Counted from the stretch's first letter, positions 34,604 through 43,613 are shown. The stretch: 64,000 nucleotides of DNA from M2408 sp040386975 (GCA_040386975.1 JAZKEO010000001.1:83048-147047), one strand, 5' to 3'. A program made the numbers and translations. The notes: generated by a model from the letters alone, not told the origin.

Positions 34604-34655
34604 AGATTATACCTCAAAAAAAATCATGACAAGCTGACAGAAAAAGTTAAAACAT

Positions 34656-34686
34656 AAAAAAAACCATCAGCCGAAACCAATGGTTT
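34656..34686 (-). terminator. Rho-independent terminator candidate (minus strand)
   Basis: On the minus strand AAACCAT / ATGGTTT arms are followed by TTTTTTT. It lies about 110 nt downstream of the lipocalin-like gene, with other small palindromes (ACTCCGGAGT, TTTCCATTTGGAAA) in between. Confidence 0.55.
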
Positions 34687-34797
34687 ATATAATGTTTTTA
34701 ATAAATGTTTTAATCGAGGCAAATTGAAAATTTCACTCCGGAGTTTCCATTTGGAAATGAGGAAGTTAAATTTTTGATTTAACGATGATTAAAATAT

Positions 34798-35229
34798 TTA
34801 TTGGTGTACGAAAGTCATTTCCATTTCTCCTTGACCGTTTGCCGACATCCCCAAAACCAAACGAGCGTCTGTGTTTTCAATCACTGCAATCGTTTCTTTT
34901 TTACCAGAAACAGTCGTAGAAAGTTTTTTCTTGTCAGTTGATAAAGACCAAGTTCCATTTTCAGTGTTGATTTTCCCGTCTTGTGCTGGAGATTCAACAA
35001 CAAATTTTCCATCTTTTTCAAAAGAAAGTTTCATTTTTCCTTTCACTTGTTCGAAAGCTGAACTCATCATTTTACGAGCAAAATCTTTTTGATCTTCTGG
35101 GAAACTTGCGATTGCTTTTTCAACATTCACACCATCTAATTTCCATTTTCCAACGATTGGATTTTTTTCACCACAAGAAACAACTGTTAAAGCTACAAGC
35201 CCAACAAATAATAAGTTTAATATTTTCAT
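34798..35229 (-). CDS. Lipocalin-like lipoprotein
   Basis: 143 residues. Signal peptide with lipobox LTVVSC (C19 lipidated), then GEKNPIVGKWKLDGVNVEKA and a strand-rich body ending DARLVLGMSANGQGEMEMTFV. The GKWKL start, the strand-rich body (including KDGKFVVES and NGTWSLSTDKKKL) and the length fit the small lipocalin-like proteins of Bacteroidota that hang from the outer membrane. Ligand unknown. It has its own promoter box upstream. Single gene. Confidence 0.8.
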   Translation of the reverse strand: MKILNLLFVGLVALTVVSCGEKNPIVGKWKLDGVNVEKAIASFPEDQKDFARKMMSSAFEQVKGKMKLSFEKDGKFVVESPAQDGKINTENGTWSLSTDKKKLSTTVSGKKETIAVIENTDARLVLGMSANGQGEMEMTFVHQ

Positions 35230-35254
35230 CTGAATTTTATTAATTTAAAAAAGA

Positions 35255-35262
35255 CAAAATTA
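35255..35262 (-). promoter_or_regulatory. Promoter -7 box (TAATTTTG) for the lipocalin-like gene
   Basis: Perfect TAnnTTTG on the minus strand 25 nt before the ATG. Confidence 0.5.
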
Positions 35263-35284
35263 ATCTAATTTTCAAATTAGTTTA

Positions 35285-35292
35285 TACTTTTG
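35285..35292 (+). promoter_or_regulatory. Promoter -7 box (TACTTTTG) for the DUF2480 gene
   Basis: Perfect TAnnTTTG on the plus strand, 74 nt before the ATG at 35367; back to back with the minus-strand box at 35255. Confidence 0.45.
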
Positions 35293-35366
35293 ATGTATCT
35301 TTTTGAAAAAAATAATATGAAAAGCGTTAGCTTTGATAAATTGAATGGTAGTTCATACTAAAAATC

Positions 35367-35879
35367 ATGGAAGAAATTAGAAATAAAGTAGCAGAAAGCG
35401 GTTTGATTTCACTCGATTTAGCCGATTTTAAGGCTGATAACACATCTATTTTAGAAATTGACATCGCAGCTCAATTGTGGCAAGGTTTTGTCTTGAAAGA
35501 AAAAGATTTCAGAGAATATATTCAAAAAAATGATTGGTCGATTTATTCCAACAAAAATGTTTTTATTCATTGTTCAGCTGATGCTATTGTTCCAACTTGG
35601 GCATATATGTTGGTTGCTGCAAAATTAGAAGGTATTGTAAATCATTATGTTGTGGGATCTAAAACTGATTTGGAAAAGATTTTAATTCAGCAAAATATAT
35701 CAAAATTTGATGTCAATTTACCTGAATACGATTCAAAACGTTACATTATAAAAGGTTGTGCTGATATTTCTTGTCCCCAATTTGCCATGACAGAATTGAT
35801 GAAAAAAATCCAAGGAAGCGCAAAAAGTATCATGTATGGCGAACCATGCTCGACAGTTCCTATTTATAAGAAAAAATGA
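35367..35879 (+). CDS. DUF2480 family protein
   Basis: 170 residues, no signal peptide. It matches the Bacteroidota-restricted DUF2480 family: EIDIAAQLWQGFVLKEKDFRE, FIHCSADAIVPTWAYMLVA and KGCADISCPQFAMTELMK, with a C-terminal CSTVPIYKK. Function not established. Conserved cysteines at the middle (HCSAD) and end (GCADISCP, PCSTVP) could bind metal or be redox active (inference). It stands alone, followed by CACGAAGACACAAAGG-type repeat words. Confidence 0.85.
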   Translation: MEEIRNKVAESGLISLDLADFKADNTSILEIDIAAQLWQGFVLKEKDFREYIQKNDWSIYSNKNVFIHCSADAIVPTWAYMLVAAKLEGIVNHYVVGSKTDLEKILIQQNISKFDVNLPEYDSKRYIIKGCADISCPQFAMTELMKKIQGSAKSIMYGEPCSTVPIYKKK

Positions 35880-35911
35880 ATTTCAAATTAAAACACACAA
35901 CAATTAATTTT

Positions 35912-36025
35912 GTCACGAAGACACAAAGGAAGCACAAGGAACACTAAGAAATTTAATTGTTATTTTTGTTTAATTGTATTTGATGAGATTTATTACAAAC
36001 TCATAACTCATAACTCATAACTCAT
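35912..36025. repeat. CACGAAGACACAAAGG and CTCATAACTCATAAC word repeats
   Basis: CACGAAGACACAAAGGAAGC at 35914 on, with CACTAAGAA, and tandem CTCATAA units at 36000-36025. The latter run straight into rarA: the gene's last codons GAG TTA TGA are part of the repeated word. Confidence 0.6.
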
Positions 36026-37301
36026 TCGAGTACTTATCTCCCCACAATTTCTGAATCAATTCTTTAATTTCTTGTTCTTTTTTGCTGCTTCCAGCATGAA
36101 AAAAGTTACTGTTTGAAATGTGTTCTGGCATAAATTCTTGGTGTACAAAATTTCCTTCAAACTGATGTGCATATTGGTAGTTTTCACCGTAACCAAGTTC
36201 TTTCATGAGCTTTGTAGGAGCATTTCTCAAATGGAGTGGAATAGGTAAATCACCCGTTTTTCTGACTAATTCAAGTGCTTCATCGATAGCTAAATAGGAT
36301 GCATTTCCTTTGGGTGAAGTAGCTAAATAAAGTGCACATTGAGATAAAATGATGCGTGATTCAGGCCAACCAATTTTTTCAACCGCTTGAAACGTATTAT
36401 TTGCTAAAATCATGGCGGTAGGATTTGCCAAACCAATGTCTTCACTGGCTAAAATCAGCATACGACGTGCTATAAACTTGGGGTCTTCTCCACCTTCAAT
36501 CAAACGAGCAAGCCAATAAATTGTGGCGTTTGGATCACTTCCACGCATGGATTTGATAAAAGCAGAAATCACATCGTAGTGCATTTCTCCATCTTTATCG
36601 TACATCGCAACGCTTTTTTGAGCCGTATTTTTCACTAATTCATCTGTGATTACGATTGAATCCTTTGTGGTATGCATCGAAACGATGATTTCAAATAAAT
36701 TCAATAATTTTCGGGCATCACCACCAGATAAAGCGATAAGTTGAGCACTTTCTTTTAAAGTGATCTTATATTTTTTTAATTCTTCGTCTTTTTCCAAAGC
36801 TCTTTTCAAAAGTGCTTCCAAATCTTCTTTTGAATGAGATTCTAAGGTATAAACTTGGCAACGCGAAAGTAGGGCAGAGATGACTTCAAACGACGGATTT
36901 TCAGTAGTTGCACCAATTAAAGTTATTGTTCCTTTTTCGACTGCCCCAAGCAAAGAATCTTGTTGTGATTTTGAGAATCGGTGAATTTCATCAATGAATA
37001 AAATCGTTCTTTTTGTGTTGAACATTCCTTGGTTTTCAACCGATTGAATCACATCGCGAACATCTTTTACACCAGAGGAAATAGCAGACAAAACGTACAT
37101 TTTTAAGTCTAATTCTAAAGCGATTAAATGTGCCAAAGTCGTTTTTCCAACTCCTGGAGGTCCCCATAAAATCAAAGATGGAATCATCCCATGCTCCAAA
37201 GATTTTCTTAAGGATTTATCTTTGCCTAAAATATGCGTTTGACCGATATAATCATCCAATTTGTGTGGACGCATACGTTCTGCAAGTGGAGCGAAATTCA
37301 T
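36015..37301 (-). CDS. rarA: Replication-associated recombination protein RarA (MgsA)
   Basis: 428 residues, cytosolic AAA+ ATPase. The start MNFAPLAERMRPHKLDDYIGQ is the family N terminus. Walker A GPPGVGKTT (47-55), Walker B LFIDEIHRFSKSQQD, sensor GATTENPSFEV and the C-terminal family domain (GSDPNATIYWLARLIEGGEDP, then RRMLILASEDIGLANP) are all intact. It acts at stalled replication forks with SSB and RecA. Its stop codon comes from the ATGAGTT repeat word. Divergent promoters not evident; sthA-like gene lies 70 nt upstream on the same strand. Confidence 0.94.
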   Translation of the reverse strand: MNFAPLAERMRPHKLDDYIGQTHILGKDKSLRKSLEHGMIPSLILWGPPGVGKTTLAHLIALELDLKMYVLSAISSGVKDVRDVIQSVENQGMFNTKRTILFIDEIHRFSKSQQDSLLGAVEKGTITLIGATTENPSFEVISALLSRCQVYTLESHSKEDLEALLKRALEKDEELKKYKITLKESAQLIALSGGDARKLLNLFEIIVSMHTTKDSIVITDELVKNTAQKSVAMYDKDGEMHYDVISAFIKSMRGSDPNATIYWLARLIEGGEDPKFIARRMLILASEDIGLANPTAMILANNTFQAVEKIGWPESRIILSQCALYLATSPKGNASYLAIDEALELVRKTGDLPIPLHLRNAPTKLMKELGYGENYQYAHQFEGNFVHQEFMPEHISNSNFFHAGSSKKEQEIKELIQKLWGDKYSNEL

Positions 37302-37371
37302 TATTTTAAATTAGATTATTTCGATAAATTAGACTTTATTTTTCACTCTTCACTATTAATTCTTCACTCTT

Positions 37372-38865
37372 TTAAAGTCTTTCCAAAGGAGTTTTTACAC
37401 CGTCAACCAGCGAATAACAAGCTAATTTGTCTTTGAAAACAGAAGATTTAAAAACAGATTTATTTAAAAGCATTCTGACACATTCTTGAATCCCTTCCAC
37501 AATTGATGGGTGAGGGTGAACTAACTCTGATAGAACTTTTATACCTTCATCCATTTTAATTAAAAGTCCAACTGCTTGTATGGTAGATGAAGCATGTTCA
37601 CCAACAGCGCGCATTCCTAAAATCTTCATTTCCTTGTCGTTTGTTACAATAATTTTGAAAAAGCCATCTGGTTTTCTCATTGCAATTGCTCTTGCAACAA
37701 TGGAATAATCTATTTTTACAATTTTAACAGGAATATTATTTTTGATGCAATCTTGTTCGTTTATTCCAACAGCTGCTACTTCAGGATTTAAGAACATGAT
37801 GGTACAGATATTGTCATAACTAATACGCTCAGTTATTTTACCAAACATACGCTCAACAGCATGTCTTCCTTCGATTTCACCCATGTTTACTAAGTCAATT
37901 CTTCCAGAAACGTCACCAGCAACGTACACATTTGGAATATTTGTTTGTGTGTCATCATCTCCGATGTGAACTCCACGTTCTGACATTTTAATGCCAGCAT
38001 TTTCTAGACCAAGATTTTCAACGTTTGGTTTTCTACCAACTGAAAGTAAGGCTTTTTCAACACGAATTATTTCATTTGAACCATCAGGATATGACAATTC
38101 ATATTCAATCTCCCCATCCTTTTGTTCTAAACGAACAAGAGTAGCATTGTGGTGAACGGTAATTCCTTTGCTTTCCATTTTCTCTCGAATCAGATTCGAA
38201 ACGTCTAAATCCTCGAAAGGCAAAATACGATCTTGACGGTCAATCATGTAAATTTTTGTCTTGCCAAAATTTGCAAAAATGGTTGCATATTCACAACCAA
38301 TAACCCCGGCACCTACGATTACAAGACTTTTTGGAAAATCCTTTAAATGCTCTAAACCATCACTCGTTAAAATATTCTTTTCATCAACAGTAATATTAGG
38401 AATCATTCTCGGTCTTGAACCCGTTGCGATAACAATATTTTTACCATAAATGATTTCTTTTTCTCCGTCTTTGTCTGTAACCTGAATCTCATTTGCATTT
38501 AATAAGAACGCTTGTCCACGTTTGAAAGTAAATTCAGTATTAAAAGTTTCAGTTTGTAGTAGTTTGATGTGGCAGGAATATTGAAATTTACGCTCAAAAG
38601 TTGCTTCTCCAAGGGTTTTTTGAACCTGTTCCCACGTGATTTCGTAAGGTTCTTTTCCAATTGATACAATCGTGTCGTTTACATCGCTAATTTTTTGTGC
38701 GAGTTCCCACATGGTTTTAGATGACAAAGCTCCATTGTAGAGCCCTGTACCGCCAATACGATCTCTTTCTATAAGACATACATTTTTCCCAAAATCAACA
38801 CCTCTCATTGCAGCAGCATATCCAGCCGGTCCAGCACCAATAACTATTAGGTCAAATTTTTCCAT
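37372..38865 (-). CDS. Pyridine nucleotide-disulfide oxidoreductase family flavoprotein without active disulfide
   Basis: 497 residues. FAD dinucleotide fold VIGAGPAGYAAAMRG (9-23), second nucleotide fold VIVGAGVIGCEYATIF, and FAD loop NVYVAGDVSG. Where dihydrolipoamide dehydrogenases have GGTCLNVGCIPSK this protein has GGTGLYNGALSSK, so both redox cysteines are gone. In the C-terminal dimer domain it keeps HPHPSIVEGIQE, like the H-E pair of dihydrolipoamide dehydrogenase. Soluble transhydrogenase (SthA) also lacks the second cysteine, so an NAD(P) transhydrogenase or other NAD(P)H oxidoreductase is plausible, but the partner is unknown. A C-terminal extension (DKLACYSLVDGVKTPLERL) is extra. 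Confidence 0.8.
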   Translation of the reverse strand: MEKFDLIVIGAGPAGYAAAMRGVDFGKNVCLIERDRIGGTGLYNGALSSKTMWELAQKISDVNDTIVSIGKEPYEITWEQVQKTLGEATFERKFQYSCHIKLLQTETFNTEFTFKRGQAFLLNANEIQVTDKDGEKEIIYGKNIVIATGSRPRMIPNITVDEKNILTSDGLEHLKDFPKSLVIVGAGVIGCEYATIFANFGKTKIYMIDRQDRILPFEDLDVSNLIREKMESKGITVHHNATLVRLEQKDGEIEYELSYPDGSNEIIRVEKALLSVGRKPNVENLGLENAGIKMSERGVHIGDDDTQTNIPNVYVAGDVSGRIDLVNMGEIEGRHAVERMFGKITERISYDNICTIMFLNPEVAAVGINEQDCIKNNIPVKIVKIDYSIVARAIAMRKPDGFFKIIVTNDKEMKILGMRAVGEHASSTIQAVGLLIKMDEGIKVLSELVHPHPSIVEGIQECVRMLLNKSVFKSSVFKDKLACYSLVDGVKTPLERL

Positions 38866-38881
38866 TTTCAGCGATAGAATT

Positions 38882-38889
38882 CAAAATTA
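38882..38889 (-). promoter_or_regulatory. Promoter -7 box (TAATTTTG) for the flavoprotein gene
   Basis: Perfect TAnnTTTG on the minus strand, 16 nt before the ATG at 38865. Confidence 0.55.
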
Positions 38890-38922
38890 GCTATAAATTT
38901 ACATAAAATTTTTGAAATTTAA

Positions 38923-39417
38923 ATGAAATATCTGAAAGAAATAGAAATTGCAAAACAACAATTTGAGTCGACGAAGAAAAATTTGACTCGATTTGCGAAA
39001 CAAAATAAAAAGAAAGTCGATGAATTTTTTCATTCAGAGCATGTTCAGGTTTTCAAAAAAATAGATTGTTTGTCTTGTGCAAATTGTTGTAAAACTACCA
39101 GTCCAATTTTTCGTGATGTTGATATTAAGCGCATTGCAAAACGTTTGAAAATGAGTGAAAAAAGTTTTATTTCGGAGAATTTAAGAATTGATGAGGACAA
39201 GGATTATGTATTGAAATCGTCACCTTGTTTATTTTTAAATGATGACAATACTTGTCGGATTTATGAGGACAGACCATTAGCTTGTCGGGAATATCCGCAC
39301 ACTAATCGAAAAAACATGTATCAAATCATGAATTTAACAATTCAAAATACACTAATTTGTCCAGCAGTTTCAATAATTGTACAAAAAATTAATAAGAATA
39401 CCGAAAAAAGTAGTTAA
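38923..39417 (+). CDS. YkgJ family cysteine cluster protein
   Basis: 164 residues. Cysteines C49, C52, C55 and C56 (IDCLSCANCCKTTSPIF), then SPCLFLNDDNTCRIYEDRPLACREYP, complete the YkgJ metal-binding pattern; a further cysteine lies near the C terminus (LICPAV). The family binds zinc or iron-sulfur; function unsettled. The N-terminal 40 residues form a charged helix. Single gene, divergent from the flavoprotein gene and followed by the SiaB-like gene 77 nt later. Confidence 0.88.
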   Translation: MKYLKEIEIAKQQFESTKKNLTRFAKQNKKKVDEFFHSEHVQVFKKIDCLSCANCCKTTSPIFRDVDIKRIAKRLKMSEKSFISENLRIDEDKDYVLKSSPCLFLNDDNTCRIYEDRPLACREYPHTNRKNMYQIMNLTIQNTLICPAVSIIVQKINKNTEKSS

Positions 39418-39420
39418 AAA

Positions 39421-39451
39421 TTTGTGAATTAAAAAAAAAAGTTTATATTTG
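39421..39451 (+). promoter_or_regulatory. Full Bacteroidota promoter (TTTG-N19-TATATTTG)
   Basis: TTTG at 39421-39424 and TATATTTG at 39444-39451 separated by exactly 19 nt, the best complete housekeeping promoter in the window. It serves the SiaB-like gene (ATG 39495); the leader is about 40 nt. Confidence 0.8.
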
Positions 39452-39494
39452 CTAAACACATTAACTATAATTAAGCTAATTAGTAATCTACTAA

Positions 39495-40076
39495 ATGATT
39501 GAATTTCAAACCAAAAATATTTCTGACCGTTGTAAAGAAATTTACGATTTACAGAAAAGGTATCTAGTTGATGATTTGAAATTATCAATTATATTATCTC
39601 ATTTTGGTTATTTTTCTCAAGATTTAGTAAATGGATTTTCAGAAAACATAGAAGAGATATTAATTTCTAATGGTGACAAGAAACAAATAATTAAGCGTAT
39701 TTTCTCAATCTTAATTGAAGGTTTACAGAACATACGTGTTCACGGTGAGTCTGACGATGATGGAAAATTTTACGGTTCATTTTACATTGCTAAAAATGAA
39801 AATGAATTTAAAATTATTTTTGGTAGTTTGATGAAAACCGACAAAAAGCAATTAATTGAAAATAGATTAGAAAAGTTAAATGCTTTACACGAAGATGATG
39901 TTAAAGAGCATTACATGGTTGTTTTATCAAATGGAATTGTTTCAGAAAAGGGAAATGCGGGTTTAGGTTTTATAACGATGCGTTTGAAATCGAAAAATTT
40001 AGTCAAACCAACATTTTTTGCCGTTTCAGATGATTTGCAATTTTTCACAATTGAATTGACTATTGCTAAAGAGTAA
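39495..40076 (+). CDS. SiaB-like protein kinase family protein (DUF6272)
   Basis: 193 residues, cytosolic. It carries a degenerate histidine-kinase-type ATPase fold: N box ILIEGLQNIRVHGE (E75, N79, H83) and G box EKGNAGLGFITMRLKSKN (153-168). SiaB of Pseudomonas phosphorylates the anti-sigma-like SiaC and this family in Bacteroidota shares those motifs. No SiaA, SiaC or SiaD homologue is nearby. Its stop codon directly abuts the stop codon of a convergent sensor kinase gene with no base between. A role in a partner-switch or regulatory phosphorelay with that kinase is inference from position. Confidence 0.75.
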   Translation: MIEFQTKNISDRCKEIYDLQKRYLVDDLKLSIILSHFGYFSQDLVNGFSENIEEILISNGDKKQIIKRIFSILIEGLQNIRVHGESDDDGKFYGSFYIAKNENEFKIIFGSLMKTDKKQLIENRLEKLNALHEDDVKEHYMVVLSNGIVSEKGNAGLGFITMRLKSKNLVKPTFFAVSDDLQFFTIELTIAKE

Positions 40077-41279
40077 TTATTTACTGTCAAATTTTAGCTT
40101 AAATACCAAACCATTTTTATTTTGAAAGGAGTAAATGCCGTTTATTTGATCAGATAATGATTTAATCAATTCCATTCCTAAAGAATCTATGGAATCAATG
40201 TTATTTATCATTTCATCTGATAAACCCGGACCATTATCTTGAACTTCTAATTCAACAAAGTCATTTTGAATATTCAATTTAATTAAAATTTGAAGCTTTT
40301 GGGTTTCAATTTGAGCATACTTGTATGAATTTGAAATTAACTCATTTAAAATCAAGCCACAAGGAATTGAATTGGTTAATTCTAGGTGAACGTCTTCAGC
40401 TAATAGAACAATTTCTACTTTTTCTTCAACACCTAAGGAGACAGTAATTTCGTGAACAAGTTTTTTTATATACTCTTTAAAGTCCAAACGTATGATTTCA
40501 TTTTGTGTAATAAGATTGTTATGAACTAATGCCATAGAAAAAATGCGGTTTTTGCATTCTTCTAAAGCATTTTTCACTTCTTCTGATTCAGATATATTCT
40601 TTTTGAGGTTGATAAGACTTGTGATGATGTTAAGGTTGTTTTTAACACGGTGAAAGACTTCCGCCAATAGAATTTCCTTTTCAATTAACATGTTTTTAAT
40701 CTTCTTTTCTTGAGAGTTATTTTCAAAGGCAATTATTGCAATAATAACTATTGTGCTTGTGAAACTTAAAATTAGGTTAAACTCAAAGAGTTTTTTTATT
40801 AAATCTTCATTTAAAACGATCTCAAAAAATTGATATTTATAGCTAATACTTGTAGTTATTAAGACAGATAAAGTAAAGGCAGATAAAATTACTAAATGGT
40901 TGATAGTTTCTTTTTTCGCCAATAATTGAACCATGCTGATGATCAAAGGGAAAAACCACAAAAATATATAGGAATCAATTCCCCAAGCGAAATTTAGGAA
41001 TAGGAAGAAAGCAAAACTGATAAAATAATAAAGATAGATTGATAAAATATATTTTTTGAATGAATTAAGAATAAAAACAAAAGGAATTAAAAAAAATGAA
41101 CTTACGCAAGCATAAACTATAGAGTATTGTTCAATAAGAATAAAAAAAACAGTTGCAACAAGCATATTAGCAATCGAAACAAATGAAATTAAATTCATTT
41201 TTCTGGCTAAATTAATTTCTGAAGGAAGGAAGCTTGAGTTAGTCCCAATATTAATTATACGTTCAAATTTTTTACGCAT
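40077..41279 (-). CDS. Sensor histidine kinase, HisKA_2 type
   Basis: 400 residues. N-terminal about 170 residues contain six membrane helices with hardly any periplasmic loop; the C-terminal half is a HisKA_2 phosphoacceptor domain with H210 in EVFHRVKNNLNIITSL, then a HATPase_c domain with N box LILNELISNSYKYAQ and G boxes VQDNGPGLSDE and DSLGMELIKSLSDQ. It is a membrane sensor kinase related to the LovK/PhyR-type kinases. No cognate response regulator adjoins it; the convergent SiaB-like gene abuts its 3' end exactly. Signal unknown. Confidence 0.9.
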   Translation of the reverse strand: MRKKFERIINIGTNSSFLPSEINLARKMNLISFVSIANMLVATVFFILIEQYSIVYACVSSFFLIPFVFILNSFKKYILSIYLYYFISFAFFLFLNFAWGIDSYIFLWFFPLIISMVQLLAKKETINHLVILSAFTLSVLITTSISYKYQFFEIVLNEDLIKKLFEFNLILSFTSTIVIIAIIAFENNSQEKKIKNMLIEKEILLAEVFHRVKNNLNIITSLINLKKNISESEEVKNALEECKNRIFSMALVHNNLITQNEIIRLDFKEYIKKLVHEITVSLGVEEKVEIVLLAEDVHLELTNSIPCGLILNELISNSYKYAQIETQKLQILIKLNIQNDFVELEVQDNGPGLSDEMINNIDSIDSLGMELIKSLSDQINGIYSFQNKNGLVFKLKFDSK

Positions 41280-41324
41280 TAATTTGATGTTTTGTTTTAA
41301 GTTTGGATAAAAATACTAAAAATC

Positions 41325-41365
41325 AGTTAAAACAAAAATGGCTTCCTAATTTTAGGAAGCCATTT
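41325..41365 (-). terminator. Rho-independent terminator for the M43 peptidase gene
   Basis: Perfect 14-base arms AAATGGCTTCCTAA / TTAGGAAGCCATTT (41336-41365). On the minus strand it is followed by TTTTTGTTTT. It lies 21 nt beyond the stop codon of the gene at 41387-43573. Confidence 0.9.
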
Positions 41366-41386
41366 GAATTACTATTTAGAAAATAA

Positions 41387-43573
41387 TTATTGGATAATTA
41401 CCTTTTCAACTCTGATAAAATCACCTTGTCTTACTTTTACAAAGTAGCAACCAGCAGCTACAGTTGTATTTTCAAGTAGATTAAATTCAACAGTTTGATT
41501 TGTTAAGTTAATAGCTTTTTTAGCAATTACTTGATTGTTAACATTTAAAAGTTCAAATTCAAGACCTTTATCGTTAGCTAAATAAGAAATATTTAATTGT
41601 TCATTTTTATTAATCGGGTTAGGGAAAATTGTTAAATCAAGTGCATTTAATAAATTTTCCTTTGCAAATAAAGTTCCTGACAAATTCACATTATCGATAT
41701 ATAAATTGTTTGATACATCAGAAGAATAAAATTCAAATTTAACTCTTGTTTTTGTGTCTGAAGGCCCTGTAAAAAAGTCAAAAGAACAATTTTTCCATTG
41801 ACCAGCACTTGTTGGGTTGAAATTACTTGTGAAGTTTCCAGCCGTTAACAATTCAGCACCTGAAAGAGTTCTCTTTAATGTCCATGTTTTACCACAGTTT
41901 CTTGAAGTATAAACTCTTAATTCTTCTGTTATTTCTGCAGCTTGTGTTCCTTGAGTAGCATAAGCATAATCAAAGTTCAAGTTTATGTGGGTAGCGCCTG
42001 ATAAATCATAAGATGGAGAAATGATAGCATCTTTATTCCCACCTAAACGGCTCATATAATATTGCTCATAGTCTGAACCTGTTCCTGGAGGTATGTAAAA
42101 ATTTGTAAGTTTAAAACCTGCAGTATTTAATTTACCCTGATTTGGTGTGTGGATAAATTGCGCTTCATTCCCTTCAGGGTTTGAAATAATCCAATTTGAA
42201 ACATCACCATTTAAATCGTCTGAAAAAGGACCATTGTGAGTTGCTACGTCATCAGAAATATAAATGTATTTTTCAATATCTAATGTGTTAGTTGTAAATC
42301 CATTATTTACAGTTAATGTAACTCTTTTCCAACCACCACTAGAAAACGTTACCACAGGATTTGCAACTGTTAAATCAGTTGTTGTACCATCTTGAAAACT
42401 CCAAAGTCTAGAAATAATTACTGAATTCCATGAGAAATCATTAAAGTAAACATTTTCTCCAATACAAGTCGTTAATACACCTGGATATGAAGGATCACTA
42501 ACTTGTTGTCCAAATTGAGGCGGTACAGAGGATACTCCAAAGTCAGCAATTGGTGTGCATGTAGGAGCTGGATTAGCAAAAATACCCGTTTCAATATGAT
42601 TTTGATCATTTACTAAAATATCTCTTAAGGCTTCTTCTGAAGCCAAAGTAGAATACATAAGTGCAGCTTGTTCTGGAGTAAACATGAAAGAACAGTATGA
42701 ATAATCCATGTAGTTGTTGTAATTTTCAACGATACCACCAACTCCATTCACAGGAGGAACACAAACTCTTGAAGCATTTGGTGTTGGACAAATTGTCCAA
42801 CCTTTTGTAACTGGAGTATCGTCAAATCCGTCATCACCACAACCTTGACCTGGATCGTTGTTACTTCCCCAGACATGTGATAAACCTAAGTAGTGACCAA
42901 TTTCATGAGTCAATGATCTTGAATTATTCTCACTTCCGGTACCTATTCTACCAATATGTCCATCTAAGATGATTATTCCGTCGGCAAATGCAAGTCCATT
43001 ATCAATTGATTGTGGGTAATATGCGTATCCAGCAGTTCCTTCTTTCATTGATTGTACAACCCATACATTTAAGTATTTGTTACGATCCCATTGGTTGTAT
43101 TTTGAATTGTCATTTCCAATTTTTGTCTCATGCGAATTGACATGCTCGATACCATTGGTACAATCTCCTTTATAGTCAATCGTTGGTAAACGGAATTCAA
43201 TATTACAATCAGCAACTAAATTTTCAAAAGCGGTAGCGATTAATGTTGTATCTTCATTTAATGCTCTAAAATCACGATTTAAAATAGCTACTTGATCAAA
43301 AACTTGAGCGTCAGAAATATTCTCTGTACCATATTGATGAATAATATGAAAAACAATAGGAATTGTTAAAGTGTTTGTTTTAGAATTCTTTTTTGCACTT
43401 TTCAACAAACGTTGAATAGAATTTTTATACTCTATTTCTGCCTGTGGATTTTTTTTCCACAATTCATTTGTAACCATAGCGTGACCACATGGTTTTCTTG
43501 TTTCTTGAATTTCTTGACTCTTTACGTTTAAAACGCTAAGAAAAGCTGTAAACAAAATAATTACTTTTTTCAT
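41387..43573 (-). CDS. M43 family zinc metalloprotease with PKD domain and T9SS sorting domain
   Basis: 728 residues. Signal peptide MKKVIILFTAFLSVLNVKSQ. Catalytic site H223-E-I-G-H227-Y-L-G-L-S-H233 (HExxHxxGxxH) of the pappalysin/M43 family, followed by a Met-turn region NYMDYSYCSFMFT. A PKD-type domain (about 340-440, TTDLTVANPVVTFSSGG) and a MAM/adhesin-like beta domain (about 470-640, CGKTWTLKRTLSGAEL, NLYIDNVNL) precede a type A sorting domain (DLTIFPNPINKNEQLNISY, then GCYFVKVRQGDFIRVEKVIIQ). It should be secreted by the T9SS and degrade external protein. Own promoter and terminator. Confidence 0.92.
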   Translation of the reverse strand: MKKVIILFTAFLSVLNVKSQEIQETRKPCGHAMVTNELWKKNPQAEIEYKNSIQRLLKSAKKNSKTNTLTIPIVFHIIHQYGTENISDAQVFDQVAILNRDFRALNEDTTLIATAFENLVADCNIEFRLPTIDYKGDCTNGIEHVNSHETKIGNDNSKYNQWDRNKYLNVWVVQSMKEGTAGYAYYPQSIDNGLAFADGIIILDGHIGRIGTGSENNSRSLTHEIGHYLGLSHVWGSNNDPGQGCGDDGFDDTPVTKGWTICPTPNASRVCVPPVNGVGGIVENYNNYMDYSYCSFMFTPEQAALMYSTLASEEALRDILVNDQNHIETGIFANPAPTCTPIADFGVSSVPPQFGQQVSDPSYPGVLTTCIGENVYFNDFSWNSVIISRLWSFQDGTTTDLTVANPVVTFSSGGWKRVTLTVNNGFTTNTLDIEKYIYISDDVATHNGPFSDDLNGDVSNWIISNPEGNEAQFIHTPNQGKLNTAGFKLTNFYIPPGTGSDYEQYYMSRLGGNKDAIISPSYDLSGATHINLNFDYAYATQGTQAAEITEELRVYTSRNCGKTWTLKRTLSGAELLTAGNFTSNFNPTSAGQWKNCSFDFFTGPSDTKTRVKFEFYSSDVSNNLYIDNVNLSGTLFAKENLLNALDLTIFPNPINKNEQLNISYLANDKGLEFELLNVNNQVIAKKAINLTNQTVEFNLLENTTVAAGCYFVKVRQGDFIRVEKVIIQ

Positions 43574-43613
43574 AATTTAAGTTTTAAATATGGTTATATT
43601 TAATTTTCCTGTC

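Noticed and set aside
36000..36025. Tandem CTCATAA units as a possible CRISPR or satellite array
   Set aside because: The unit is seven to eight bases, without spacers and without cas genes in the window. It is a simple word repeat.
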